The position numbers and the translations under genes were made by a program. Under the pieces are notes generated by a model. It made no database searches. It was given only the letters and a program-made list of their open reading frames with translations, and had not been told where the DNA came from. From NCBI GenBank assembly GCA_050303415.1, contig JBNLBS010000017.1:1-64000 (forward strand): a stretch of DNA of 64,000 bases, given 5' to 3'. The DNA comes from JBNLBS01 sp050303415. GTDB lineage: Bacteria > Pseudomonadota > Gammaproteobacteria > Methylococcales > Methylomonadaceae. This document shows, one piece after another, positions 16,142-24,726 of the stretch. The first letter of the stretch is position 1. Each line of letters opens with the position of its first letter.

Positions 16142-18040
16142 ATGAAAATACTTCTTATCACACCGCCGATGACCCAATTGAATACGCCATATCCGGCGAC
16201 GAATTATTTAATGGGGTTTTTACTACAGCAAGGCTATGAGGCAAGCCAGCGTGATATGGCGTTGGAGCTGTTTTTAACATTATTAAGTCCTCAAGGGCTG
16301 GAAGCAATATACCAGGCTGTTGAGCAAAATTATGAGACCGTTGATGACGATGATCTGCCGGATTCAATTCATTATTTTTTTTCTCACTATCCGTTAATTC
16401 GGCAAGTGCTTGAGCCCTGTCTGAATTTTTTGCAAGGCAAGGACCCTAGTCTGGCGTGGCGTATAGTGACGCGTGATTTTTTGCCAGAAGGCCCTCAGTT
16501 TGAAGTGCTCTATCAAATGGAAACGCATCATGAAGATATGCTGGGGCAGGCTTTTGGTTTAATGGGGCTTCAGGATAAGGCCAAATATTTGGCGACCCTG
16601 TTTATCAATGACCTTGCAGCAGTGATTAAAGAGGGTGTGGAGCCATTGTATGAGGTGTCCCGTTATGGTGAGCGTCTGGCAGCATCCAATCCCAGTTTTG
16701 ATGATTTATATAGCCATTTGAATGGCCCACAAAACCTAGTCCGTGAACAGATTCATCAATTGCTGAAGCGCTATTTAGATGAAGAGCAACCTGATGCATT
16801 GGGTTTAACGGTACCCTTTCCGGGTAATATGCTGGCGGCTTTACAAATTGCCGACAGTTGTAGGCAGTTAGCTCCAAACATAAAAATTATTATGGGAGGA
16901 GGGTATATTAATACTGAGCTAAGACGCTTATCTGAACCCAGGTTGTTCGACTATGTTGATTATATAACGCTGGATGATGGGGAGCGGCCGCTACTAACCC
17001 TGCTGGAGTATTTTCAGGGTGATAGAACGGTGGATGAGCTGTTGAGAACCTATCGCCTGGAAAACGGTGAAGTGACGTTTCAGAATTGTTCACAATTGCA
17101 CGATATTCCACATAAAGATATCGGTGTGCCCAGCTATGCCGGTTTGACACTGGACCGGTATTTATCCTTATGTGAAATGCTCAATCCCATGCATCGTCTG
17201 TGGAGTGATGGACGATGGAATAAGCTGACAGTTGCGCATGGCTGTTACTGGTCAAAATGTAGTTTTTGCGATATCAGTCTGAATTATATAGGGCATTATG
17301 ATGAGGCGGGTGCGGATATAATTATAGAACGCATCAAGGCTTTAATTGCAGAAACCGGTCAACGCGGTTTTCATTTTGTCGATGAGGCGGCACCGCCAAA
17401 AGTATTATTTGCCTTGGCGGAAAAGCTGATTGAACAGGAAATTATTATTAGCTGGTGGGCTAATATTCGTTTCGAAAAGACCTTTACCCGGGAAAGATGC
17501 CGGTTATTGGCAAATTCAGGTTGTATTGCCATGAGCGGAGGCCTGGAGGTGGCTTCAGATCGGTTGTTAAAACTGATGAAGAAAGGCGTGACGGTTGAGC
17601 AGGTGGCGAGGGTGACTAAGTTTTTCTCCGACGCCGGGATTTTAGTCCATGCTTATTTAATGTATGGCTTTCCTACGCAAACAGAGGCGGAAACGGTTGA
17701 CGCACTGGAGCGGGTACGGCAGATGATGTTGAACGGTTGTTTTCAGTCGGCCTACTGGCACCGTTTTGCCGCCACAGTGCACAGTCCGGTTGGGCAGAAT
17801 CCAGAGCAATATAATATTGAGTTGATACCCAATCAACCGGGGGCTTTTGCCGAGAATGATATTGATTATCTTGATCCGGTACAGGCTGATCATGAGATGT
17901 TGGGGCGGGGCTTAAAAAAGGCACTGTACAATTATATGCATAAGATGGGGTTTGATTATCCGGTCAGTTTCTGGTTTGAGAAAGAAGTGACTGAGCCCCA
18001 TATATCGGCCGATTATATAGAACAAATATTACGCAATTGA
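16142..18040 (+). CDS. B12-binding domain radical SAM protein
   Basis: 632 aa enzyme with an N-terminal cobalamin-binding-like region (MKILLITPPMTQLNTPYPAT, then a Rossmann pattern to about residue 280, including ALGLTVPFPGN and IKIIMGGGYINTE). The radical SAM core follows. The cluster motif reads C-YWSK-C-SF-C, i.e. CX4CX2C instead of CX3CX2C, a spacing I also associate with related B12-binding radical SAM proteins. The C-terminus (about 520-632) is a further domain. Such enzymes often methylate unactivated carbons; the substrate is unknown. The gene stands alone. Confidence 0.85.
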   Translation: MKILLITPPMTQLNTPYPATNYLMGFLLQQGYEASQRDMALELFLTLLSPQGLEAIYQAVEQNYETVDDDDLPDSIHYFFSHYPLIRQVLEPCLNFLQGKDPSLAWRIVTRDFLPEGPQFEVLYQMETHHEDMLGQAFGLMGLQDKAKYLATLFINDLAAVIKEGVEPLYEVSRYGERLAASNPSFDDLYSHLNGPQNLVREQIHQLLKRYLDEEQPDALGLTVPFPGNMLAALQIADSCRQLAPNIKIIMGGGYINTELRRLSEPRLFDYVDYITLDDGERPLLTLLEYFQGDRTVDELLRTYRLENGEVTFQNCSQLHDIPHKDIGVPSYAGLTLDRYLSLCEMLNPMHRLWSDGRWNKLTVAHGCYWSKCSFCDISLNYIGHYDEAGADIIIERIKALIAETGQRGFHFVDEAAPPKVLFALAEKLIEQEIIISWWANIRFEKTFTRERCRLLANSGCIAMSGGLEVASDRLLKLMKKGVTVEQVARVTKFFSDAGILVHAYLMYGFPTQTEAETVDALERVRQMMLNGCFQSAYWHRFAATVHSPVGQNPEQYNIELIPNQPGAFAENDIDYLDPVQADHEMLGRGLKKALYNYMHKMGFDYPVSFWFEKEVTEPHISADYIEQILRN

Positions 18041-18136
18041 GTGATTATCGCCGACAAATATATTTAGATATAATTTGTAGGTGTTTAGACCCATATGAAT
18101 TTTGAAAGGGTTATGGTAAAAGCTTAAGGCAAAAAA

Positions 18137-18158
18137 AAGCGGCGTTAAGGCGCCGCTT
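18137..18158 (-). terminator. rho-independent terminator of the pdxA-ksgA operon
   Basis: 8-bp stem AAGCGGCG/CGCCGCTT with a 6-nt loop. Read on the minus strand it ends in a U-run (A-tract at 18131-18138 on the plus strand). It also lies about 100 nt past the radical SAM gene and may end that transcript. Confidence 0.8.
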
Positions 18159-18291
18159 ATAAGTGTATCTTTAAGAAGTAAACTCTGATGACCTACGAGG
18201 AGGAGTGCATCTTTAAGAGTTGGGCGTATCTTAACGATTACCAAGCATTTTTGGAATGTGGCATATTGTCGCGGGACATTTTGTCGCAGCA

Positions 18292-19080
18292 TTAAGTATT
18301 ATTACTTGGCAGTAAATTACTTAACCGGGCAAATTCATTAAGGGAAATAAACTCAGGGCGTAATGACGGATCAATGTCTAAAGCTGAAATTTGTTCGGCA
18401 GTAATTATTTTTTTCAGGGCATTCTGCAAAGTCTTGCGGCGCTGGGAAAATGCCTGGGTGACAATTTTATTCAGATTGCTTAGGCTCTTCACTTCGACCG
18501 GCGCTAGGGCATAAGGTGTTAAGCGCACGATTGCAGACATTACCTTGGGGGGCGGGTTAAAGCTTTCCGGGGGAACATCAAATAAAAGTTCTGTCTCGCA
18601 ATAGTATTGCATCATTATGCTGAGACGACCGTATTTTTTACTGCCCGGCTCGGCGCAAATACGCTCCACCACTTCTTTTTGCAACATAAAATGCATGTCC
18701 TGAATGCAGTCGGCATTATCCAGCAGGTGAAACATCAATGGGGTTGAAATATTATACGGCAGGTTGCCGATAACACGCAGTTTCTGATTCTTTTGCGCTA
18801 ATGCGGCGAAATCAAAGCGCAAGGCATCGGCACTATGTATGTGTATATCGTGCCCGGAAAACTTTTTCTTTAACAAACTGACCAGATCCCGGTCAAGCTC
18901 AACGACATCCAGTTGAATGTTGTTTTGTAATAAAGGTTCGGTTAATGCACCCTGTCCCGGGCCGATTTCTACAAAATGTTCGCCTTCGGTTACATTCAGG
19001 TTTGCCAGGATATTATCAATTATGTTGTGATCCAGAAGAAAATTCTGGCCAAAGCGTTTACGCGGAATATGTTGAGACAT
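18292..19080 (-). CDS. rsmA: 16S rRNA (adenine1518-N6/adenine1519-N6)-dimethyltransferase
   Basis: KsgA/RsmA (262 aa) dimethylates the two adjacent adenines of 16S helix 45 during small-subunit maturation. Visible motifs are the N-terminal RKRFGQNFLLD, the SAM-binding VEIGPGQGALTEPLL and the catalytic NLPYNIS. The length is normal. It follows pdxA by 1 nt, the same order as the pdxA-ksgA pair of enterobacteria, so they are translationally linked. Confidence 0.97.
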   Translation of the reverse strand: MSQHIPRKRFGQNFLLDHNIIDNILANLNVTEGEHFVEIGPGQGALTEPLLQNNIQLDVVELDRDLVSLLKKKFSGHDIHIHSADALRFDFAALAQKNQKLRVIGNLPYNISTPLMFHLLDNADCIQDMHFMLQKEVVERICAEPGSKKYGRLSIMMQYYCETELLFDVPPESFNPPPKVMSAIVRLTPYALAPVEVKSLSNLNKIVTQAFSQRRKTLQNALKKIITAEQISALDIDPSLRPEFISLNEFARLSNLLPSNNT

Positions 19081-19081
19081 G

Positions 19082-20074
19082 TTAATGAGTGTTGTTGGTT
19101 GCCATTTCTACGGCAGTCTTGATAGCAAATTCCAGGCTGCCGGTTTCTGCCTTACCTGTGCCGGCCAGTGCCAGCGCCGTACCGTGATCGACTGAAGTGC
19201 GAATAATAGGTAGTCCCAAGGTGATGTTGGCGGCTTGGCCAAAACCCTTGTATTTTAATACCGGTAGACCCTGGTCATGATACATCGCGAGTACAGCATC
19301 GGCGTGATCCAGATATTTTGGTGTGAATACGGTATCTGCAGGCAAGGGGCCTTTCAGGTTCAGGCCGGATGCTCTTAAACCATTTAGCGTGGGCTCGATA
19401 ATCTCAATTTCTTCAAGGCCTAAGTGGCCGCCTTCTCCTGCATGCGGATTGAGCCCGCAGACCAAAAAATTAGGGTTGTCTAACTTAAAATATTTGCGCA
19501 GGTCATGGTCAAGTGCGCGAATAACGGATCTTAAACGATGATGGGTGATAGCTGAACTGACTTTCGCCAAAGGTAGGTGAGTGGTTACCAATGCGACACG
19601 TAAACCCTCTGTTGCAAGCATCATAACCGGATGGCCACCGGTGATATCAGCAATAAACTCAGTGTGACCGGTAAATGCAATGCCTGCATCGTTGATAACA
19701 CCTTTATGTACCGGTGCGGTGACCATGGCATCAAAAACACCATCTAAACAGCCTTTGGTGGCTTTATTAATGGTTTTTAGAACATAGCTGCTGTTTTCTT
19801 TATTGAGCTGTCCGCAATGAACTTGGGTTTTTAAATCTACCGGTAGTACTTTAAGTCGACCTGGTGTTTGCGGCAGGGCTGTTTTAGCCGGGTCGAAAAG
19901 ATCGATGGATAGGGGTAGGTCGAGCTTTCTGGCTCTTTGCGTTAATAATTCAGGGTCGGCAATGATGATGAGATCGCAGGCGTGATTGAGCTGTGCCAGT
20001 TGAATACATAGATCCGGGCCTATCCCGGCGGGTTCGCCCGGGGTGACGGCAATACGAGGTGCTGAATGGGTCAC
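19082..20074 (-). CDS. pdxA: 4-hydroxythreonine-4-phosphate dehydrogenase
   Basis: 330 aa NAD-dependent enzyme of pyridoxal phosphate synthesis. The N-terminal RIAVTPGEPAGIGPDL, the metal-binding TGHTEF histidine, LNPHAGEGGHLGLEE, AMYHDQGLPVLKY and the C-terminal TSVDHGTALALAG are all family signatures. The length is normal. It is the first gene of the pdxA-rsmA pair; surA, its common upstream neighbour in enterobacteria, is not here. Confidence 0.97.
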   Translation of the reverse strand: MTHSAPRIAVTPGEPAGIGPDLCIQLAQLNHACDLIIIADPELLTQRARKLDLPLSIDLFDPAKTALPQTPGRLKVLPVDLKTQVHCGQLNKENSSYVLKTINKATKGCLDGVFDAMVTAPVHKGVINDAGIAFTGHTEFIADITGGHPVMMLATEGLRVALVTTHLPLAKVSSAITHHRLRSVIRALDHDLRKYFKLDNPNFLVCGLNPHAGEGGHLGLEEIEIIEPTLNGLRASGLNLKGPLPADTVFTPKYLDHADAVLAMYHDQGLPVLKYKGFGQAANITLGLPIIRTSVDHGTALALAGTGKAETGSLEFAIKTAVEMATNNTH

Positions 20075-20239
20075 TGTTATTTCAAGGTAAGCAAAATGTT
20101 GATTCTACAGGATGGTTACGGCGCTATAAAGAAATTATAGTACGTTAGTCGCTATACAGGGGGTAACTGGCTCAGCTTGGATATTGGGCTATTAATAAGT
20201 TTAAGGAGGTGGCGGTTAAATTTGTTTTCAGTCAGGCAA

Positions 20240-20266
20240 AAAAACGCCCCATAATGGGGCGTTTTT
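20240..20266 (-). terminator. rho-independent terminator of glnA
   Basis: 11-bp stem AAAAACGCCCC (20240-20250) and GGGGCGTTTTT (20256-20266) with a 5-nt loop, 53 nt beyond the glnA stop. U-tracts are available in both directions. Confidence 0.88.
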
Positions 20267-20318
20267 AGTTGGCTTGGTTAAAGCCCGCTTAAGGTAAGCG
20301 GCTTACTAGCTTACTAGC

Positions 20319-21728
20319 TTACAAGCTGTAGTACATATCAAATTCTACTGGATGAGTGCTCATACGTAAGCGTTGAACTTCTTCCATTTTTAAATCGATA
20401 TAACCATTAATGGCATCATCAGTAAATACACCGCCACGAGTTAAGAACTCACGGTCTTCATCCAATGCTCTTAAGGCTTCATCAAAAGAGACGGCCACTT
20501 GTGGGATTGCTTTTTCCTCTTCTGGCGGTAAGTCGTATAAATCCTTGTCCATCGCATCGCCAGGATGGATTTTATTTTGAATACCGTCAAGGCCGGCCAT
20601 TAACATAGCAGAGAAAGCTAAGTATGGGTTGGCTGTTGAGTCGCCAAAACGTACTTCAATACGACGTCCTTTAGGGTTGTTAACAAAAGGAATACGGATT
20701 GATGCTGAACGGTTACGAGCGGAGTAAGCCAGCATAACAGGCGCTTCAAAACCAGGAACCAGACGTTTGTAACTGTTAGTTGAGGCATTGGCAAAAGCAT
20801 TTAATGCTTTAGCATGTTTAATGATACCGCCAATGTAATACAAAGCGGTTTCTGATAAGCCGCCGTACAGGTCACCAGTAAACAGGTTTACGCCGTCTTT
20901 AGATAAAGATTGGTGAACGTGCATGCCGTTACCGTTGTCGCCAACTAAAGGCTTAGGCATAAAAGTAGCTGTTTTGCCGAAGGCATGGGCGATATTGGAA
21001 ACTACATATTTCAGTTCCAGCACTTCATCCGCTTTTTTAACCAGGGTGTTGAATTTGGAACCGATTTCGCATTGACCGGCAGTTGCAACCTCGTGGTGAT
21101 GAACTTCGGTGGTTTGACCCATTTCTTCCAATACTAAGCACATGGCAGAGCGCATGTCTTGTAAAGAATCAACAGGTGGTACTGGAAAATAACCGCCTTT
21201 AACACCTGGACGGTGACCGATGTTGCCGTCTTCATAAACTTTTTCAGAGTTCCATCCGGCTTCTTCGGAATCGACTTTGTAAGAGCAGCTACCCATTTCA
21301 GCGTTCCAGCGAACATCGTCAAAGATGAAGAATTCATTTTCAGGACCAAAGAATGCAGTATCAGCAATGCCTGTTGATTGCATGTAGGCTTCAGCGCGAC
21401 GAGCAATAGAGCGCGGATCACGGCTATAACCTTGCATGTCTTTGGGTTCGATAATGTCACAACGCAGGATTAATGTGTTGTCATCAAAAAAAGGATCAAT
21501 AACGGCTGTTGAAGGATCCGGCATTAAAATCATGTCTGATTCGTTGATACCTTTCCAACCTGCAACTGACGAACCGTCAAACATATTACCTTCTTCAAAG
21601 GTGTCTTCGTCAATGGTATGCGCCGGATAAGTAACATGTTGTTCTTTACCGCGAGTATCACAGAAACGAAAGTCAACAAATTTGACTTCATTTTCCTGGA
21701 TCATTTTTAGTACATTTTCTACAGACAT
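20319..21728 (-). CDS. glnA: glutamine synthetase type I
   Basis: 469 aa cytosolic enzyme that makes glutamine from glutamate and ammonia, the usual dodecameric GSI. Motifs seen: FDGSSVAGWKGI, FGPENEFFIFD, GNGMHVHQSL, RNRSASIRIP and the adenylylation-site region KDLYDLPPEE, whose Tyr is the target of GlnE. Length and adenylylation site indicate a GSI-beta enzyme. The upstream region contains a sigma-54-like promoter and NtrC-like sites, so expression should rise under nitrogen limitation. Confidence 0.98.
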   Translation of the reverse strand: MSVENVLKMIQENEVKFVDFRFCDTRGKEQHVTYPAHTIDEDTFEEGNMFDGSSVAGWKGINESDMILMPDPSTAVIDPFFDDNTLILRCDIIEPKDMQGYSRDPRSIARRAEAYMQSTGIADTAFFGPENEFFIFDDVRWNAEMGSCSYKVDSEEAGWNSEKVYEDGNIGHRPGVKGGYFPVPPVDSLQDMRSAMCLVLEEMGQTTEVHHHEVATAGQCEIGSKFNTLVKKADEVLELKYVVSNIAHAFGKTATFMPKPLVGDNGNGMHVHQSLSKDGVNLFTGDLYGGLSETALYYIGGIIKHAKALNAFANASTNSYKRLVPGFEAPVMLAYSARNRSASIRIPFVNNPKGRRIEVRFGDSTANPYLAFSAMLMAGLDGIQNKIHPGDAMDKDLYDLPPEEEKAIPQVAVSFDEALRALDEDREFLTRGGVFTDDAINGYIDLKMEEVQRLRMSTHPVEFDMYYSL

Positions 21729-21989
21729 TTATTTGTCTCCTGAGCGTTGCGTTGATGTTATGTTGTCGAGCAGGGCTAAAATAACGATAACATGCTAGTT
21801 AAAAAAATTGCGCTAATCTGATTTTAGTTCTTTTTAAGAACACTGGCCTGTGTTCAGTTTTTCTTATTCTTATTTGATATAAAAAAAACTAAAATACCAC
21901 AAATTAGATGCTTTTGGTTATCCGTTTCAAGTTAATATAAAAATTAAGCAAGTCGGGACGGTCTTGTTTTACCGTTAATCCGCAAGACT

Positions 21990-22005
21990 AGCACAAATCA
22001 GGCCA
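21990..22005 (-). promoter_or_regulatory. candidate sigma-54 promoter of glnA
   Basis: Minus-strand sequence TGGCCTGATTTGTGCT fits the -24/-12 consensus TGGCAC-N5-TTGCW with the strict GG-N10-GC spacing. The implied transcript start is near 21979, leaving a leader of about 250 nt before glnA. The two NtrC-like sites are about 120 and 150 bp upstream of this start, close to the arrangement at E. coli glnAp2. Confidence 0.6.
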
Positions 22006-22090
22006 TGATGCCTATATATTGTAAGTTATTGGTTTGTTAGTAATTTGTGATTGACTGTGGCCGGAAGAGATGGCATTAAAGCTGGATTTA

Positions 22091-22107
22091 TGCACCAATA
22101 GTGTACA
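22091..22107. promoter_or_regulatory. NtrC-like enhancer site (weaker)
   Basis: TGCACCAATAGTGTACA has an intact TGCAC left half and a right half with mismatches to the NtrC palindrome. It is 30 bp from a second, stronger site, i.e. about three helical turns, suiting cooperative binding. Confidence 0.55.
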
Positions 22108-22120
22108 AATATTTATTAAT

Positions 22121-22137
22121 TGCACATTATTGGTGCG
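22121..22137. promoter_or_regulatory. NtrC enhancer site (strong match)
   Basis: TGCACATTATTGGTGCG matches the NtrC consensus (TGCAC-N6-GGTGCA) at all but the last position. It lies between glnA and the P-II gene and could serve both. Confidence 0.72.
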
Positions 22138-22218
22138 ATCCGCGTATGGAAATTTATTCTTTCGGGCGTATAAAAATTGTATGTTGCCAAGGAATTAATT
22201 ATGATTGTCAAATAATAG

Positions 22219-22234
22219 CTGGGGCTACATTGCT
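22219..22234 (+). promoter_or_regulatory. weak candidate sigma-54 element for the P-II gene
   Basis: CTGGGGCTACATTGCT ends in a good TTGCT -12 element, but the GG to GC spacing is one base short in the best register. It is 45 nt before the P-II start and about 100-130 bp from the NtrC-like sites. Placement is right; the spacing defect makes this doubtful. Confidence 0.25.
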
Positions 22235-22279
22235 ATAGACTCAGTCATATTGAATACTTCTAAATTTTCTGGAAAAAAG

Positions 22280-22618
22280 ATGAAATTAATTACAGCGATT
22301 ATCAAACCTTTTAAAATGGATGATGTTAGAGAAGCCTTGTCTGATATAGGCGTGGCAGGGGTAACCGCAACTGAAGTTAAAGGCTTTGGGCGTCAGAAAG
22401 GGCATACTGAGTTGTATCGCGGAGCGGAATATGTGGTTGATTTTCTGCCCAAGGTTAAATTGGAAATTGCTGTTGCTGATGATATTTTGGATCAGGCGGT
22501 AGAGACTATTGTAAAAGCTGCCAATACCGGCAAGATTGGTGATGGTAAAATATTTGTTTCCAGTCTGGATCAAGTGATTCGTATTAGAACCGGTGAAACC
22601 GGTAGTGATGCGATTTAA
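22280..22618 (+). CDS. nitrogen regulatory protein P-II
   Basis: 112 aa cytosolic trimer subunit that senses 2-oxoglutarate, ATP/ADP and, through uridylylation, glutamine. I chose the ATG at 22280 (MKLITAIIKPFKMDDVREAL), preceded by GGAAAA; the frame runs further upstream without similarity. The T-loop ...TELYRGAEYVVDF contains the uridylylated Tyr in the RGAEY motif, and the B-loop TGKIGDGKIF is intact. Whether it is GlnB or GlnK is unclear: no amtB follows. Its stop overlaps the nirJ stop on the other strand. Confidence 0.96.
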   Translation: MKLITAIIKPFKMDDVREALSDIGVAGVTATEVKGFGRQKGHTELYRGAEYVVDFLPKVKLEIAVADDILDQAVETIVKAANTGKIGDGKIFVSSLDQVIRIRTGETGSDAI

Positions 22619-23754
22619 ACGCTGATTTCCTGATCGGTTAAATAGCAGCCTGGGTCTTCGGCCCATGGGTTGCCGGTGGTTTGTTCGGCCCGTACTCGCG
22701 TGTTGCCATTACAAATCGCTTGAAAATGGCAGCTTGCACAGCGACCCTGTAGTGGGCGAGGTGATTGCTTCAAACCAGACATCAGGCTGTTGCTGGTATC
22801 GGGCCAGATTTGGGAAAATGGACGCTGTTTTACATTACCCAAATTATGGTGCCACCAGAAGGTATCAGGATGAACATTGCCCAGATTATCTATATTGGCA
22901 ACATTGACGCCCGAGGCATTGCCGCCCCATTGTTCCAGTTTTGTTTGTATATGTTCGGCTTTTTCCGGGAAGCGTTGCCTGACCCAGTGTAAAAAATACA
23001 CGGCATCAGCATCGTTATTGCCGGTAACGAATTCACGTTCCTTCCCTGCTGAAGTCCATTGATAGCAGGTGTCAAATAATAAATCCATTTTGCCCCGGGT
23101 CATTTGAAAATGGGCATCGGTTTTGCGATTTTTATTGCCGCGACCGCCATAGTTCAAGTGGGATAAATAAAATTTATCAATATTGTATTCATCCATTAAT
23201 TGCAGCATGGCAGGGAAGTCATGAGCATTGTCCTGGGTCAGGGTAAATCGAATACCGACTTTAATATCCTTGTCTAAACAAAGTTTGATACCGTGCATAG
23301 CCTGATCAAACGAACCTGCCTGCTGACGGAATTGGTCATGAGTGTGTCGGATACCATCTAAACTCACGCCAATATATTGATAATCGATGGCCGCAATTTC
23401 ATCAATATTTTCCGGGCTAATTCGAGTGCCATTGCTGGATAAAGCCACATAGAACCCCATTTTTTTTGCCCGACGGGAAATGCTGAAAATATCCGGGTGT
23501 AATAAGGGCTCTCCACCTGACAGTATTAATACCGGCACCTTAAAGAGCTTAAGGTCATCCATGACGGTAAAAATCTCAGGTGTGGAAAGTTCGCCTGGAA
23601 AATCAATATCAGCCGAAGTGGTATAACAATGTTTGCAGGTTAGATTACAGCGCCGGATTAAGTTCCAGATAACCACCGGTGCGGCAGGTTTTCGTGCCGG
23701 TCTGATGTGGGTTGGGGAGATCAACTCCCGCATATATTGGCTAAGTCTGAACAT
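22615..23754 (-). CDS. nirJ: heme d1 biosynthesis radical SAM protein NirJ
   Basis: 379 aa radical SAM/SPASM enzyme that acts late in heme d1 synthesis, replacing propionate side chains of the tetrapyrrole. The N-terminal cluster motif is CNLTCKHC, followed by SGGEPLLH. The C-terminal cysteines (GRCASCHFQAIC, then GCYL) would bind an auxiliary cluster. It is the last gene of the nir operon, 31 nt behind nirH. Its stop codon shares bases with the P-II stop on the opposite strand, leaving no space for an ordinary terminator. Confidence 0.95.
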   Translation of the reverse strand: MFRLSQYMRELISPTHIRPARKPAAPVVIWNLIRRCNLTCKHCYTTSADIDFPGELSTPEIFTVMDDLKLFKVPVLILSGGEPLLHPDIFSISRRAKKMGFYVALSSNGTRISPENIDEIAAIDYQYIGVSLDGIRHTHDQFRQQAGSFDQAMHGIKLCLDKDIKVGIRFTLTQDNAHDFPAMLQLMDEYNIDKFYLSHLNYGGRGNKNRKTDAHFQMTRGKMDLLFDTCYQWTSAGKEREFVTGNNDADAVYFLHWVRQRFPEKAEHIQTKLEQWGGNASGVNVANIDNLGNVHPDTFWWHHNLGNVKQRPFSQIWPDTSNSLMSGLKQSPRPLQGRCASCHFQAICNGNTRVRAEQTTGNPWAEDPGCYLTDQEISV

Positions 23755-23785
23755 GTTTTTGGCGCTTTGTTGGTTTCTGAAGGGG

Positions 23786-24283
23786 CTACTGTTGTTTGTC
23801 GGTAGTGGTTGCGCTACGTCTAAATCCGGTTTTTTTTAAAATTCGTGTGCTGTATAAAACGGTGTGCTGGCGATTGTTTGTACCTAATAAATCGGCGATG
23901 ATTTGGATCTGTTGATCGACACTGTCCTGACTTTTGCCATGTACCATGGCAAACAGGTTGTAAGGCCATTCGGGTAAATGCCTTGGCCGGTGGTAACAAT
24001 GGCTGACAAAATCCAGTTGTCCGACTTGCCCACCCAATTCATCTATCTTGTCGTCGGGCACATCCCAAACCGACATACCGTTATAGCGGTAACCCAGTTT
24101 ATAATGATTGGGCACGGCACCGATGCGGCGGATAATACCTTTTTCCAGCATGGTTTGCAGGCGCTGCATGACCTCATCAGCAGTGATGCCTATTTGTTCG
24201 GCAATGTTCCTATAGGGATGAGCCGTGAGTGGCAGGCCGCTTTGAGTGGCCTGAATGATTTGTTTGTCTATACTGTCCACCAT
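23786..24283 (-). CDS. nirH: siroheme decarboxylase subunit NirH
   Basis: 165 aa Lrp/AsnC-fold protein. With NirD, NirL and NirG it decarboxylates siroheme to didecarboxysiroheme in heme d1 synthesis. It starts with a winged-helix-like part (residues 1-60) followed by the ligand-binding fold, with the signature YHRPRHLPEWPYNLFAMVHG; the histidines are characteristic of the H/L type. Assignment as NirH rests on similarity type and operon position. It overlaps nirG by 1 nt. Confidence 0.88.
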   Translation of the reverse strand: MVDSIDKQIIQATQSGLPLTAHPYRNIAEQIGITADEVMQRLQTMLEKGIIRRIGAVPNHYKLGYRYNGMSVWDVPDDKIDELGGQVGQLDFVSHCYHRPRHLPEWPYNLFAMVHGKSQDSVDQQIQIIADLLGTNNRQHTVLYSTRILKKTGFRRSATTTDKQQ

Positions 24284-24726
24284 CAGGCTTCCAGCCTTAA
24301 GTTAACAAAATATTCTTTTTCTTTCGGCATGTTATAGACCGTTAAGCCGGTTTTTTGTTCGATTTCCTTAATAACCTGCTGTTGACGCTCAGGGGTTTCT
24401 GTTGCGATGACAAACCACATATTTAAAATATGCCGGCGGGCATAATTATGCGCCACTTCCGGAAAGGCGTTAATTGTTTCGGCAATGTTATCAAAACTTT
24501 GTGCGGGCGCTATTACCGCAGCCAGAGTAAGTGCGCCGCCCATTTGTTCGGCATGATAGAGCGGGCCAAAACGGGTCAGGGTGCCGTTTTCCAATAAGTT
24601 ATGCAGTCTGGCTAGCAATTCGGTTTCGGTTATGTCTAATTGTTCGGCAACCAGTTGATAGGGGGAATCGCAAATAGGGAAGCCTGTTTGCAAGTGATTG
24701 ATAATTTGTTTGTCCAGTTTATCCAT
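24283..24726 (-). CDS. nirG: siroheme decarboxylase subunit NirG
   Basis: 147 aa Lrp/AsnC-fold protein of the heme d1 pathway. I chose the ATG at 24726 (MDKLDKQIINHL), which overlaps the nirL end by 8 nt; an upstream ATG at 24801 would only add sequence shadowing nirL. The D/G-type signature is FPEVAHNYARRHILNMWFVI. It probably forms part of a heteromeric decarboxylase with the other three nir proteins. G versus D is assigned by position. Confidence 0.87.
   Translation of the reverse strand: MDKLDKQIINHLQTGFPICDSPYQLVAEQLDITETELLARLHNLLENGTLTRFGPLYHAEQMGGALTLAAVIAPAQSFDNIAETINAFPEVAHNYARRHILNMWFVIATETPERQQQVIKEIEQKTGLTVYNMPKEKEYFVNLRLEA

Noticed and set aside
18029..18292. 87-codon minus-strand ORF after ksgA
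   Set aside because: It contains the rho-independent terminator of the pdxA-ksgA operon and has no similarity or ribosome-binding site.
22205..22279. Upstream extension of the P-II gene to 22205
   Set aside because: The extra 25 residues do not belong to the P-II fold; the ATG at 22280 gives the standard 112-residue protein with a ribosome-binding site.
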